This document shows, piece by piece, positions 1 to 12,115 of a stretch of 64,000 nucleotides of DNA. The notes beneath the pieces were generated by a model. The model was not told where the DNA came from. It did no database searches and was given only the letters and a program-made list of their open reading frames with translations. The stretch covers positions 35,536 to 99,535 of the forward strand of contig JAECUM010003714.1 in the NCBI GenBank assembly GCA_016617855.1, read 5' to 3'. Source of the stretch: Megalonaias nervosa (lineage: Eukaryota > Mollusca > Bivalvia > Unionida > Unionidae). Made by a program: the position numbers and the translations under genes. Every line of letters begins with the position of its first letter. The first letter of the stretch is position 1.

Positions 1-906
1 CATGTATGACAGATAAATTGTAAGCAACGACACGAGCCCCTGTGAGCATGTGACAGAATGATGTGAAAAAAGCACACTGCTATAGCACCCCCAGCAGATT
101 TCTGTTTTGGAGTACTTCAAGCCACCTACTCAAGTCCTGCATGCTGAAGCATTGTTTGTGAGCTTTCTTGTTGAACATAACCTGTCTTTCTCAGTTGGAG
201 ATCAGCAACAGTGATAGTGAAAGATTATTTCCTTTATTGCCTCCATAGTTGCTGAAAATTTGCAACAATTTTAGTCACCAAGATTAACCAGCAGGCAAGA
301 AGCCTGAACTATTTTGAAAACAAAAATTTACCATAGACTGATTGAGGAAGTTCAAGACTGCCACAGCATCATATCATGACAAATGCATGAAGTTTGAGTA
401 CATCAGTAAATTTGGCTGCAAATAAAGTAGTACATTTAATCAGTGTAAATAATATGTTTTATTTTTATTTTGGGATTTTCATATAATGCAGTACTGACCA
501 GTGAAGTGGGTGGAGTTAGTGTCATGATATACTTTTTCACTAATTGTGTTCAAAATTCACTAAATTATATCCCACTTTTCACTAATTGCTAGTCTGGAGG
601 GTTGGCAGCTCTGCTAGTCCCAAAAGGTGGCAAAATCACTCAAAAATTGGCAGAAATTGTAAAATGATGCATACAACATGCAGTAGATTGAAAACTTCAC
701 ACAATAAATCCAAAAAGAACGTTGGATGGGTCCATAGGAACACAAAAACAGCTTGATTGTCAGAGGATGAATTATATGAGGTGTGGTCTGTACAACAGTG
801 AAGCTAAAAACTGGCAACACCTGGGCGGTGCCAAGGGGAGGTAATGGATAAGAGTTATTGCCCTTTGTCAATGGACATGGGCAAGGGAAAGATATTTTTT
901 TTTTTA

Positions 907-985
907 TTAGTAGGGCTGGATTCGTGAGGTAGCATGCTAATATTCCTAATGTAATGTGATTGGGGAATGTATTCAAAGGAGAAAT
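907..985 (+). mobile_element. Isolated DIRS terminal-repeat fragment
   Basis: The sequence from AGGGCTGGATTCGTGAGGTA to TGTGATTGGGGAATGTATTC matches the outer end blocks of the DIRS copies at 43885-43960 and 58097-58170. No coding part is seen next to it, so it is a solitary end or a strongly truncated copy. Confidence 0.55.
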
Positions 986-1189
986 TTGGATTCACTGGAC
1001 ATATCCAGGTCCAATAATAATAAAATGAATAATTTTATCCAATGTTTGGTCATATAGGCATACACAAATTGACTTGTGCTATAACAGTTGTTGTAGATTT
1101 TCAACTGTAACCTATTTTTGCAGATGAGGTTAAGTGAAATAAGTATATATAAGATTTGTAAACAAAGTCTACATATCTGTCTTTGGGAA

Positions 1190-1560
1190 TCTATGATCAG
1201 CGTTTGTAGTTGTGTTCAGACATAATTTGAGGACTCATTTATTTAAATTATTACTGAAATTACAAAGTGCTCATAGCCTTTTTAGACTAAACACTACTTT
1301 GGAATTATTGTGAATTCATTCAAAGACATTCTGGATTATGTCACTGTGTTATATCAAGACTACTGGTACATCAGCACATTTATGGTTGTTGGAATTCATC
1401 TTGAACATTCTATACTTTAGGCCTTGTTATAGAACATCTAGGATTATCTGAGATTTATTCACAATATTTAAAATTCCTCTTAAATTTTTACTTTGTATTC
1501 TAGGGAAATAAATATTATTTGTTACTTAGTGTAAGACCATAACAGAAGCATGCAAATTAA
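1190..1560 (-). repeat. Dispersed repeat family E, copy 1
   Basis: Shares ordered blocks with 22640-22990 in the other orientation: AAATTACAAAGTGCTCA, GGAATTATTGTGAATTCA, a CTGATGTACCA-type motif, TATAGAAT and TCCTAGATGTTCTAT. This is a non-coding interspersed repeat, class unknown. Confidence 0.6.
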
Positions 1561-2289
1561 GTCAGACTCACATAGTTTTGATATGGTTGTGTTACTTTTT
1601 TAATGATGCATCTATACGCAAGTTTTCATGTGTAGATGAAATAGGATTCAAGATTTTGCTGGTGTAATGAACAATTTTAAATACAAAAGTCATTAAATCC
1701 TCTAAATTACTTCACAGTGACCCGGTTTTTATATGGCCAAGTTACTCTTTCTGAGTTGTATCCATATTTTCCTGAGTGTATGTGGATACACCTCTCCCTT
1801 GATAACACAACAGGGTCCAAAAACAATCACTGCAGTTTAAGCAAGGGACCACTATAAAATTTAAGATGAGGATGCCATTCCACCTGGAAACTGACAATGA
1901 GAAGAGAAGACTAGGAAGGGGTATGTTAAATGGTTTTTAACTTGTTTTACATTTGCCTTTGCAATAATTGTCAATCAAATGCTTTTTCTAATGAAGTTGT
2001 TCACTTTTCTGTACATACCCTTATTTTCAAAATAACCAATCATTGAAAGATCATCAAAAACATTACTCCCTGAGGTTCTGAGACACATCACATGTTCCTA
2101 CTAAAACAATGTGTATTACATCACTGCTTTTTGCATGTGAATGTGATTATATTTGAATGTTATTGTTGATCCATAACAAAACTAGATTTCCTCATTTCAA
2201 AAAATAGGGACATATAATTTGTAAAACAGTATCTGTCGAAATCAAAACTTCATTTTTTAAAAATAATGTTCAATTAGCAAAATACTGAT

Positions 2290-4440
2290 GCTAAGATTTC
2301 ACTGCAAGTAATAGTAAAATTTCTGAGCATCCTTAAGCAAAGATCTGAGTGCCGATTTGAGAATCTTTAAACTGAAACTGCAAAACAAAATTTTTCATGC
2401 ACCATGTACTCCTTCATTTTGCTTCTCTTGATATCATTGATCACAATTGTGAATTAGTTGGATAAACTGTTGCTCAATGTTAGATAATTTTGCTACCTAC
2501 ATGATAATATTTGTAACTGTATTCAACTTGTTAAATGAAACAAGTTGACCAGACACACCATGGTGAATGTTAGCCTTTTAACCTGCTTTTTGTTCCACTT
2601 CCCTTATTTGATCCAGTCTAAAAGACATAATACAAATCATGTCTACTTTTAATTGATTGTAACAATACAACAAAAATGCTTCCATAAATCAGAGATCAAA
2701 ATGCAGTCAGCACTTAATTAGGTTCTCAGAAACGCTTGTGAACATGGCTGGGACGGTAGATGGACCATTTTCAAATTTGAATAACATGGACATACAGTAG
2801 TCTCCCTCTTGAATGGCCACCCTGACCAGCGGCCACCTGCTTCTTACGGCCAGAATCACTTGGCACCGACGAGTTTGTGTTCAAAAATACCCCTCAAGAA
2901 TGGCCACTCCTCTAAGGCGACCAGCATATTAGTACAAAAATGTAAAATGTTCCCCTCACAAGTGGCCACATTTTATTTCAAATGTATCCAGAACCAATAA
3001 TTAATTCATATCATGACATAAGGTAAGTAATCAGATTATCTCTATTGTCAATACATGTCTCCCAATGTCAAGTTTCGGTTACTGAAAGAAGTGTTGACTA
3101 AAGTACATGTAACACTAAGATTAATATTATATCATTGTCTATAAAAGCTGACATTTACAAGATATAGGCTCAACAATGTTATGGGCTTGACTCATCTGTC
3201 GAGTTCTTCTCTTTGATGATTACAACCGGATGTACTTGTCAAGATCAGAACAGAGTCAGCATAGGCTAAAAATATATTTTGTGCATTAACACACACAGAG
3301 AAACAAACCTTGAACAAAACAGGGTACCAGACAAAGACTGAAAAATCACATGACGACACATAAAAGGAATTGCGTCCACTCTACACAAGTTTTGTCTGCA
3401 TAATTAAATCACATACAGTTAGCAACATCCGAATAAATCATTACCAAACATTAACATGTCATCACATAAACGGAGACATATTATTTTAGAAGAAAGTTGG
3501 TTATTCAACTCAACATCGGGTGAGGTGGGGAGGGGGGACATGCCGAACAATTTTATGTAGAAATGACTCGAATAAAACAATTTCATATTGAAAAGACTCG
3601 AATAAACAACGTCGCAACCAATAAGCAGGTTATTCAGCAGCAGTGGCAAAATGGAGCAAATGGAAAGAGAATTATATATGTACCAAGATTTAAATGACAT
3701 TTTTGAATGGTTTTGCAATGTGCATGGCAAAAATACCCGCTCGCATATCACACTTATGCGAAGAATAAAAACTATTAATGTATATTCAGTTGAAATATGT
3801 CTATTATTATAACAAGAAGAACCTTTTAATAATTAATGTTACTTTTAAACGAAGATATTAAATGAAGATATTAAATGCTTTGAAGTATGTAGCTTTCTTA
3901 CTATGTACATTACATATACTTCTCACAAAAAATTTAGTCCCCCTCTGGAAAGGCCACCCATCTTATAAGGCCACTTTCCTGGTGCAGAAGGGGTGGCAGT
4001 ATAAGAGAGGGACCACTGTACAGCATTTATGATTAGCCTGAAATTAAATTAAAAGTGAGAACTAAAACACTTTATTTTACACAACTTATTTAATTGGAAT
4101 TTATTTCTTACAGTGCAACCACCAACAGGTATTACTGACATCTTCATAGTCTGAAATATCATCAAATATTGTAATTTACTGTGTACTGAGAATGTGAGTA
4201 TGGAAAACTTTACCAAATATATGAGTTCTCATTAAAAGTTGCTGATTTCATGATTTTGGACCAGATTTCCAGGTACTATCCACCATTTTTGACAATAAAA
4301 CGGGAGATATATTAAATAGCATTTACTCATTTTTATTGCGATTTTCTTCACATTCAACAAATAGGAACCAATTTTGGAGGTACTTTTAGTGTTAAAAAGG
4401 CAGGATCCATGCCTGACCAAGCATTATAAGCAGGTTCTCA
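2290..4440 (+). repeat. Dispersed repeat family D, copy 1, split by an insertion
   Basis: Blocks at 2310-2740 and 4024-4440 align in order with 36560-37560. Shared motifs include ATCATGTCTACTTTTAATTGATTG, the CTAATTAGGTTCTC block and GGTATTACTGAC. The continuity is broken by the 1224 bp TIR element at 2795-4018. No coding capacity is recognised. Confidence 0.6.
2795..4018. mobile_element. TA-flanked non-autonomous DNA transposon (Tc1/mariner/pogo-like ends)
   Basis: The left end reads CAGTAGTCTCCCTCTTGAAT. The right end, read inward, is CAGTGGTCCCTCTCTTATAC, and both run on into a shared GCCAC. Both ends abut TA (2793-2794 and 4019-4020). CAGT termini with a TA duplication suit the Tc1/mariner/pogo group. 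There is no transposase frame. Subterminal copies of the 'AATGGCCACTC' motif recur inside (2811, 2898, 3953). The second copy of the host repeat at 37.2 kb lacks this insert. Confidence 0.7.
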
Positions 4441-4883
4441 TGTTATCTGGGTTTGACTTACTGAGGGAGAGGTGTGTATTCTGGGTATAATGAACGAACA
4501 AATACACAAATGAAGAAACACACTAACAAATGGGCACATTGCTATATTTCCTCCCAACACTGCTGCTAAGGAAATAAAAATGAAATCTGATCATACCATA
4601 ACTTATTCAAAAAGTCCAACCCCAAATCACTTGCAACTCTGTGAATAATAATGTTTGGGGGTGGGGGTGGATAGATTCAATGTTACAAAAAAAATGACAT
4701 TTTGTCCATCCTTTATTTCCTGACTATGATGGAGAAGGTTGTATTATTTTCACTAGTGGAAACTTACCTTTAAAGTTTTAGTTTATAGCAATAATAAAAT
4801 TACAAAAATGTTACCCAACAAATAAAGTTATTTTGCAATAAGATATTCTTTATAATGCATCAAACCCTATGACAGCTCCTCAC

Positions 4884-4979
4884 CATGTCTGCAAAAGCCC
4901 CTATCATACCATGGACAATCCTTGATTTTCTTGTCTGGATCTATGTGCAGAAAGGGACATTCTTTGTTGCTACACTGAC
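4884..4979 (-). CDS. CPSF4: CPSF4 coding exon 3 (rest of finger 3, start of finger 4)
   Basis: Encodes residues 103-134. It contains GQCSNKECPFLHIDP, which completes CCCH finger 3, then KIKDCPWYDRGFCRHG, which opens finger 4. The acceptor is CCAG at 4983-4980. The exon ends CAT G before a GTGAGG donor, so phase 1 is kept. The intron to exon 2 is 3.6 kb. The remaining exons (rest of finger 4, finger 5 and the CCHC knuckle of animal CPSF4) were not found between 1 and 4883 and presumably lie left of the window. The exon is too short to stand out by open frame length and was recognised by family similarity. Confidence 0.94.
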
Positions 4980-5974
4980 CTGGATAAAGAAAATCAATGC
5001 TGAAATTATCTGACTGAAATAACACAGGTAACAAATATTTGTTTGTTTTTTAAACTTGTTGACCCAAATCAGGTTATTTATATGTCTTCTGAATCAAATT
5101 ATTTTCATGGGTAAGAATTTTTGTAATGTGGGAAAAAAATTACACTTTCAATGGCACTTAAAATTCATGAACAAACCTCTGAACAGGAAAGGGTGTCCTA
5201 TTATTTGTCTTCATTCTTGTTATTTTTTTGCTGTTGTACCTTTAAAGGAAAATATTAAATACAAACTGTGTCCACTGCTATATCTAGTGGATATCCAACC
5301 AATCTAATGGTACTCTGCCACATTTTATATTGCATTCATCCAGTGACTTGACAGACTAAACAAACAGATGGGAGAAACCCTGACCACAGTAGGTGTTAGT
5401 AGTAATATTTCTTGTAGAAATGTCATATGCAAAGATTAAAATGCATGATGTAGAAAAAATTCCATATTTTAAATTTCATAAATATCCACTGAATCTCTGT
5501 CCTATAACAGAACATAATACAACAAAGTGCCCAGCTAAAATGTACATCTCTGTTGATCAACTTTAAGTATATATACTAGTCAGCATATTTACATGCATAA
5601 ATGTACACAATGTTCTGTATCAAGCTTTATATATTCTTTCTCAATAAATGATATTTCATAAAGTGCTTGTTGTACTGAAATTTCCATACTCTTTCTAAGA
5701 CTATTTGAAATGACTGAAATAGTATATAAAAAAAAAAAAATGAAAACCCTTGCTTATTACACACACATAAAACATTCATAAAAAATAGTTACTGTTTGCT
5801 GTATTCATCCTTTAGATAAGATTTGAAACAAATGCTTACTAAGTAAACAGCATAATTAAATTTTACCAAATTTAACATATGTCATCTCTTTCAAAGATTT
5901 GTGGCAATAATAATTTTTAAAAAGTAAGATACACATAAAGACAACAACTAGGACTAATGTAGATTATAAAGCAG

Positions 5975-6125
5975 TCCGATACTACTTATAGTGTATATGT
6001 TCCATACTATTTATAGTGTATATGTCCCATACTATTTATAGTGTGTATGTCCCATACTATTTATAGTGTACATGTCCCATACTATTTATAGTGTATATGT
6101 CCCATACTATTTATAGTGTATATGT
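5975..6125. repeat. 25 bp minisatellite, about 6 copies
   Basis: The unit is near CCATACTATTTATAGTGTAT plus ATGTC. Copies differ by one or two bases. It lies in intron 2 of CPSF4. Confidence 0.9.
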
Positions 6126-8594
6126 ATCATGAAGTACATGCAATATAATGATATAATGACATGCATTCATAATTCTTTCTATGTTTAAGTGAGAATAACA
6201 GGGCATCATAAGCACATATAAAAACAATAAAATTGTGATACACGAGCTATGCTAACAAATGTTATTCTGTGGCCTTATTTGTTAGACTGAGAAAAAGACA
6301 CTAATTGAAAGCATGACAATTTTTTAATGTGCATAATTCATATAAGCTGTATTGCTCTATCACTTAATGAAGTGATTTCATGAAAAAAGTGAAGTTTTGT
6401 TGTCACTTATTTGTTGAATCTATTGTCAGACACCAGCTGAGTGATATACTTATTATTAAGTCAGCTGCTGAATATTTTACCTTCCTGCCTTGAATCAACA
6501 ATGGTCAATCATGAAGTACATGTATTCAAAATTCCTAACAAACACTGGTGGGCACCTTTGACAGTGAGCATCAATGTTATTTGTTGCAATGACATTTCAA
6601 AATAAACATTAAGTATTATATGAAAATGTTTCCTGTGGTCACAAAAGCAAACACTATAAAATGAATAAGATATTAGTCTAGAAAATATGAATTTGAACTT
6701 GTAATGTGGACTGACATGCTCAGTGACGTTGTGTTATTTTCACCAAAAAAATGGTTTCCAGCTGTATATAAAAACAAATGTATAACATTTTTATTTTCCC
6801 AATTAATCTTTGGATGTAGTCCACAGTACAGAAGTCCATCGCAGCCATACAGAGATATGACATATTTAACAAAGCACTGAACTACAGGCCTTTTTCTTTT
6901 CTATAAATGCATCTTCTGTATCTTTGTAATCAGTTTATTATATGCAAAAGTAAAATTTTCACAGTAGCTTTCAACTGAAGTAACCTGTAATTGATGTAAC
7001 CTGTAGCTCCATCCAAATTCAGAAAATGGCACTGATTATTTGAGAGTATGACATTGTTTAAATGTGCTACAATAATCTTCATTTCCAAATTCATCTACCG
7101 ACAATATTAAGAAATAAAAATGTTGATACTGCTCTTTATAAAGAATGAATAAATAAAGTTATTTAGCAATGCCTTTTGTATTTATAAAAGAATCTACATA
7201 ATTAATGGGGTTATTACCAACCTATTGTTTTCTTTTTCCTTATTATATACAGTCTGGTTCTATGTTATTTGAGTAAGTAAACAAACTAAATGCTTTAAAA
7301 ATTTAATATACTGAACACTGAATCAAAGTTTAACATCACTGTTCTGTTCAATTTCTGTGTCAAAAGTTTACTGAAAAGCTTTATTGCAAAACTAAGTAGA
7401 TCAATATATTGTCAACAGACATGATGTGACCAAGTGACTAAGCGATGCCACAACCATCATAACAATTTCATAGCCTTGACTATTAATATTCAAATGTCTG
7501 AAATTCTTCAGCCATATATTTAAATCTGATTAGTGGACATTTATTTTTAAAACTTGGTATATATTTCTATTCACTTAATATATTTATTAAAGGCACATTT
7601 GAAAATCTGTCTTTCTTCTTGGTTAAAAAATGGCTTGTATCAGTGATGAAAACTGATACCAAGTTTCTCTGCATCTGCTGGATGAAATTCTAATTCAAAT
7701 ATTTTTTATTCAGATATGATTTTAAAATTTTTTTTACCAACATAAACACTGTGTGCTAACCATTATACAGACAAAATGCATTAGTGCATCATAAACTGTT
7801 TAACAATGATTTGCTGCAATAACAGTTAACCAGATTCAGTGAACATGCTTTAAACACTGCTTAACTGTAAAACAGAATCTGAATGTTTACATGCAAATTC
7901 TAACCTTGGCAATAATATCTTCCTATTTCTGTCCCAAGTCCAAAAACATTTATTACTACACACCCATTCAATCTTACATGCTTTGTCTGGCATTTGATCC
8001 AGATGTTAAATCCATATTTCCAAATCACACACCCAGATTCAAACTACTTATGTGCCTTCTTTGATGTCTCTATGTTGATATTACTAGATGCAGTGAGTCA
8101 AACTTTTATACATCCTAATTTGTTTTGAATTTCATTCATACAGAAAGCTAAAAATATTTCAAAAGCATAAAATAGGATATATAATAAATACAAAACTGTA
8201 TTCATGTTTTGCACAGAGTCAGAAGAATGAACTTGTTGGACATGGCATAAGAATATGTCTCAGCCTAAGGACCTCAACTTATCCCTATGTCATGTCAAAT
8301 TTGTTCTTTCTGCCAACTCAGAACAAAACACTTATGCAGCTTTGTGTATATATAGAAAATGTGGCATATAATCAAAATCATAAAACAAGTTTCAGGGAAT
8401 ACTGTTGCTAACCTGTCAACCATATTATGTTCTACCCTACTTTTAATGACTTTCAACAATTTTTGACATAAAACTTGAACTGGGAATCTTAAAGTTGATG
8501 ACACCATTGTTGGCAGAAAATTGATAGCTGTCCAAACTCTCTTCACATGCTGAATGCAAACTGAACAAATATTCTTTATGCAATCACAACATAC

Positions 8595-8798
8595 CAAACT
8601 TTGAGAAGAAGTAGCATTCAGGCATCTTGGTCATATCGTACTCATGAAGAAATTCACAGTCATCTCCCTTTTTACATAACCCTCGTAGCCAATGTTTGCA
8701 GACAATGGTTCTGTCCCCTTTGACATGCCGAAATGGACAAGCACTTCCTTTGCTACAGACATTTATCAAATAAAATGTGCACACTGCTGCTCCTGACT
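8595..8798 (-). CDS. CPSF4: CPSF4 coding exon 2 (CCCH zinc fingers 1-2 and start of 3)
   Basis: Encodes residues 35-102. Finger 1 is a C-X7-C-X5-C-X3-H unit ending in CPFRH. Finger 2 contains CKHWLRGLCKK and ends in CEFLH. The near-invariant stretch EYDMTKMPECYF follows, and its Cys opens finger 3. The acceptor is a pyrimidine-rich tract ending CAG at 8801-8799, and the donor is GTATGT after TTT G. In CPSF30, fingers 2 and 3 are the main AAUAAA-contacting fingers (established knowledge), and the residues visible here are typical of that family. An in-frame ATG lies just upstream of the acceptor, but it is intronic. Confidence 0.96.
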
Positions 8799-9399
8799 CT
8801 GAAAAATAACACAACCAGATGAACTGCTGACTTATAGATTTACTACGTTTACATACAAAAGTAAAGGCATGTAAGGGCTAGTAATAAAGTACATATTTTT
8901 AATTAAAAATTTATTTCTCTGGTAAAATTTACTCCCCCAGAGTTAACCAAATTTACTGCCAAGATAATGAAGAGTTGGATTCTTCAAAATTACCAACTGC
9001 ATTGATGCTCTTGATTTTGGCTTGGTTTTCTTTTATGTGATGTCATTCCAGAATGGGTTGACCATCCATTACCAATGGTGTAATGAATGAACAGTACTTT
9101 TTTTAATTAAAAGTAAAAAGGGGGGGGGGACAAGTTTTCCGGTATGGAAGAAAATGAAGGGGGATGATTCAGGTATGGAAAATTCAATAATAGTTTTACA
9201 CAGAAAGCTCCATAGTTGATCTTTAAAGTAACAAGGCCCAAGCGGGCTTGAGATTGATCACCATGCTTATATAACTTGACCATTTCAATAAGCATGCTTA
9301 ATAATGTAAGAAGAAAAAAACCCATATGTCAAAAATTTTATAGCATGTTAATTTTATCAAACAGTATTTTAATAATAAAATTTCTTTCTAAAGATAAAG

Positions 9400-10290
9400 T
9401 CTAGATCTCCTTCATAATTAAATTTGTCATCCAAGATCTTAATGACATAAACCTACTTAGTAATTTTATCAGACTAGATGAGAAATATAGTCTCAAGGGA
9501 GGTTAAAACCTTAGCCAATCAGATACAAGAGGAATTATTATAGAACTGCATAATACCATGATGGTATCGGCCCCATTACCAAGTTTGATATAACAAACAG
9601 TCCCTTTAGTAATAAAATCTCAGCTAATAGATGCAAGATCAGCTCAATATTCCAAGTTAAATCAAAATCAGACTGGAAATATGGTCTCCTGAGAAGTTAA
9701 AAGTTCAACCAATCTGATGCAAGACCACCTTCTTTAAAATGTGTGGATCACACTTATTATGAAATACATCAGTCATCTTTATAATATCAATTTCATTTCC
9801 AAGTTTTCTCAAAACTGTCTCAGAAAAAAGGCCTCCAGAGTGGCAACAAGCTCTGCCATCACAAAAACAGACCTCAAGATTGGCAACAAGCTCAACCTAT
9901 CAGATGCTGGATGGATCTTGCTTATTATCAAAGCTGTCCGAGATCTTGTTGATATAATTCTTTTTATCAGACAAGGTTCATCAAAATCATATTAGAAATA
10001 TAGTCTACTTATTCAGTAGCATGCCAAGTCAATCTGATGCAACATGACCTCATTAATATGCATGGATTTTGTTCAGTTGTTACTGCACTAATCCACTCTC
10101 TTGATGATGTAAGCATATATTCGAATTGGATGATGTAAGCATATATTCGAATTGGATGATGTAAGCATATATTCGAATTGGATCAAATATGGCATCCAGA
10201 GCGGTATCAGCCAATCAAATGCAAGAAATATGGCTTCTGAAGTGGTAACAAACAAATGCTAATAAGCAGACACAGGCCATACCACAAGCT
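9400..10290. repeat. Degenerate tandem repeat, ~150 bp unit
   Basis: Several diverged units share phrases such as AAATATGGTCTCCTGAGAAGT, AGTGGCAACAAGCT, CAATCTGATGCAAGA and GAAATATGGCTTCTGAAGTG. Repeats with this wording are common in mollusc genomes (general knowledge). It lies within CPSF4 intron 1. Confidence 0.55.
10103..10180. repeat. 26 bp perfect triplication
   Basis: Three identical units beginning GATGATGTAAGCATATATTC. They are embedded in the degenerate repeat region, and the lack of divergence points to recent slippage. Confidence 0.95.
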
Positions 10291-11389
10291 TACCTGACCA
10301 TATAGACAGGTGAAATAAAAAATCAAGTTATTTTACAACCTAAACTTTTGACCAACAACTTGTTCTCTGCTACTTATTTTTTCTTGCATCACCGGCCAAG
10401 CTGGATAACAAACATATACAGCTGTAAGCTGCAATTCAGTAGTGGATGATCTACAACACGCATGCTTTAGCAGAACTTTTGTATTGGGGTTCAATAGCTC
10501 CTGGACAGATAGAAGAGTGAGTACTTGGAAAAATTAAATGTGATGGATCGAATAAAAAGGGATTCAACTTGCTGTATGGCAACCAAGGTCAGTCCACATA
10601 ATTAATTTTATTAGTTGCAAGCCACCTGAAATCCTGAATATTTGCAGGGTGGGCTGTCAGCTATTGAATGTGATTCTGCACAATTGTTCTTCACCACGGC
10701 CATTAATATCAGAAAACAATATAGAGTGGTATATAACATCCCATTGGTCTACCTCAATTTGTATTTATTGTAAAATGTTTATTTTATATAAAGCAATTTC
10801 TGTAAACACTTATTCATCATTAAATAAGCAAATAATACCATATGCTTTGAAATGTATATAGGTCCCAAAATTTATAAAAGTGATGAGTTTTCACATAATG
10901 GATAACAGCAGAATACTAAAGAACTATTCTCCATATGAGTAGATTGTACCTGAAATAAGAGTGAAACTTCATGACTGCCATAAGTATAAAGTCCAAGTTT
11001 TCACCTCAGGCAATTCTCCAAATGGCTCATGTGACCAGGAAGCACTGAGACTTTAACAGAATGTCTTTTTCTTATATCCGGTATAAAAAGTCACAATGGA
11101 GAACTATTTGCAGGGTGGGGGGATGACTAGTTGCATTTCTAAATAAATGCCATAAGAATGTTTTGGAGCACTTACAGATCCATTAAATAGCAGCTCTTTT
11201 GCACTGCTATTTTATGGGTGAATGAGAGTACTGCAAAAGGCATATTATATTCAAATCCTATGTTTAATCGACACAGTATAGGTATCAGTAAGCAAGGGAA
11301 ACTCAGCAGATTAAGATTATCAACCAATGCCTCAATGACCTTTCAACAAAGTATGCATTTTTGAATTAAACTTTTCTTTAAAAACAATT

Positions 11390-12115
11390 ACTGTAACCTC
11401 TGAACCTTAGAATCCATAGGTTTCTATACTACCCTAAGTGCAAGACATCTGCAAAGTTTGGTCAAAGAATTTACTCTAGAAAAAATTTTTTTCTTCTGTG
11501 AAACCCATTCTTATTTGAGTCAAAATGACCTTAACCTTTTGGACCTCTTCCATACCTTAGTGCCAGCACTATACAAGTCTTGCTGAAAGTTATGTGGTCC
11601 AGAACTAAACTTATTATTAAGAAAAAAGTCTTTTTTGTAAGTCATTTCCCCTCAAAATCAACAGGTTTCTTTCTTACCCAACATCTAAGTCATCAACAAA
11701 CTTTCATAAAGGTACATTGCTGAGAACAGAAATTTATGTTTAGAAACCATTTTTCTTTTTTCAGTCAGTAACCCTGACCCTATGGACCAACAAATCAGCT
11801 TCTTCCTTACCTCAAATGCAAGCCATCCACAATGTTTGGTCCAGGACTCTAATGTAGACCTAATGTTTTTGTGCAAAAAAACTTCTCTTCTTTCTGCCAG
11901 TAACCATGACCTTTGACGTTTTGACCCCCAAATGAATAGATTTCTTCCTAAATTAACATGCAAGCCATCTACAAAGTTTAGGTAAGTATTTCAGAACTAA
12001 TGTTAATGTGCAGAAGTCATTTTCTTCTTTCAGTCATATTGACCATAACCTATTGAGAATATATTTGAAAGTGTTGTTCCTTACCCCAAAAGCAAGCCAT
12101 CCGCAAAGTCTGCTA
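11390..12115. repeat. Degenerate tandem repeat, ~130-170 bp unit
   Basis: About five units share TGACCTTNACC-type phrases, 'TTTCTTCCTTACC', 'CAAGCCATCCACAAAGTTTGG' (approximate) and 'TTCTTCTTTC'. It resembles a tandem family widespread in mollusc introns. It lies in CPSF4 intron 1. Confidence 0.55.

Noticed and set aside
8295..8597. 100-codon minus-strand ORF after CPSF4 exon 2
   Set aside because: Lies beyond the GTATGT donor in the intron. It has no similarity to CPSF4 or anything I recognise.
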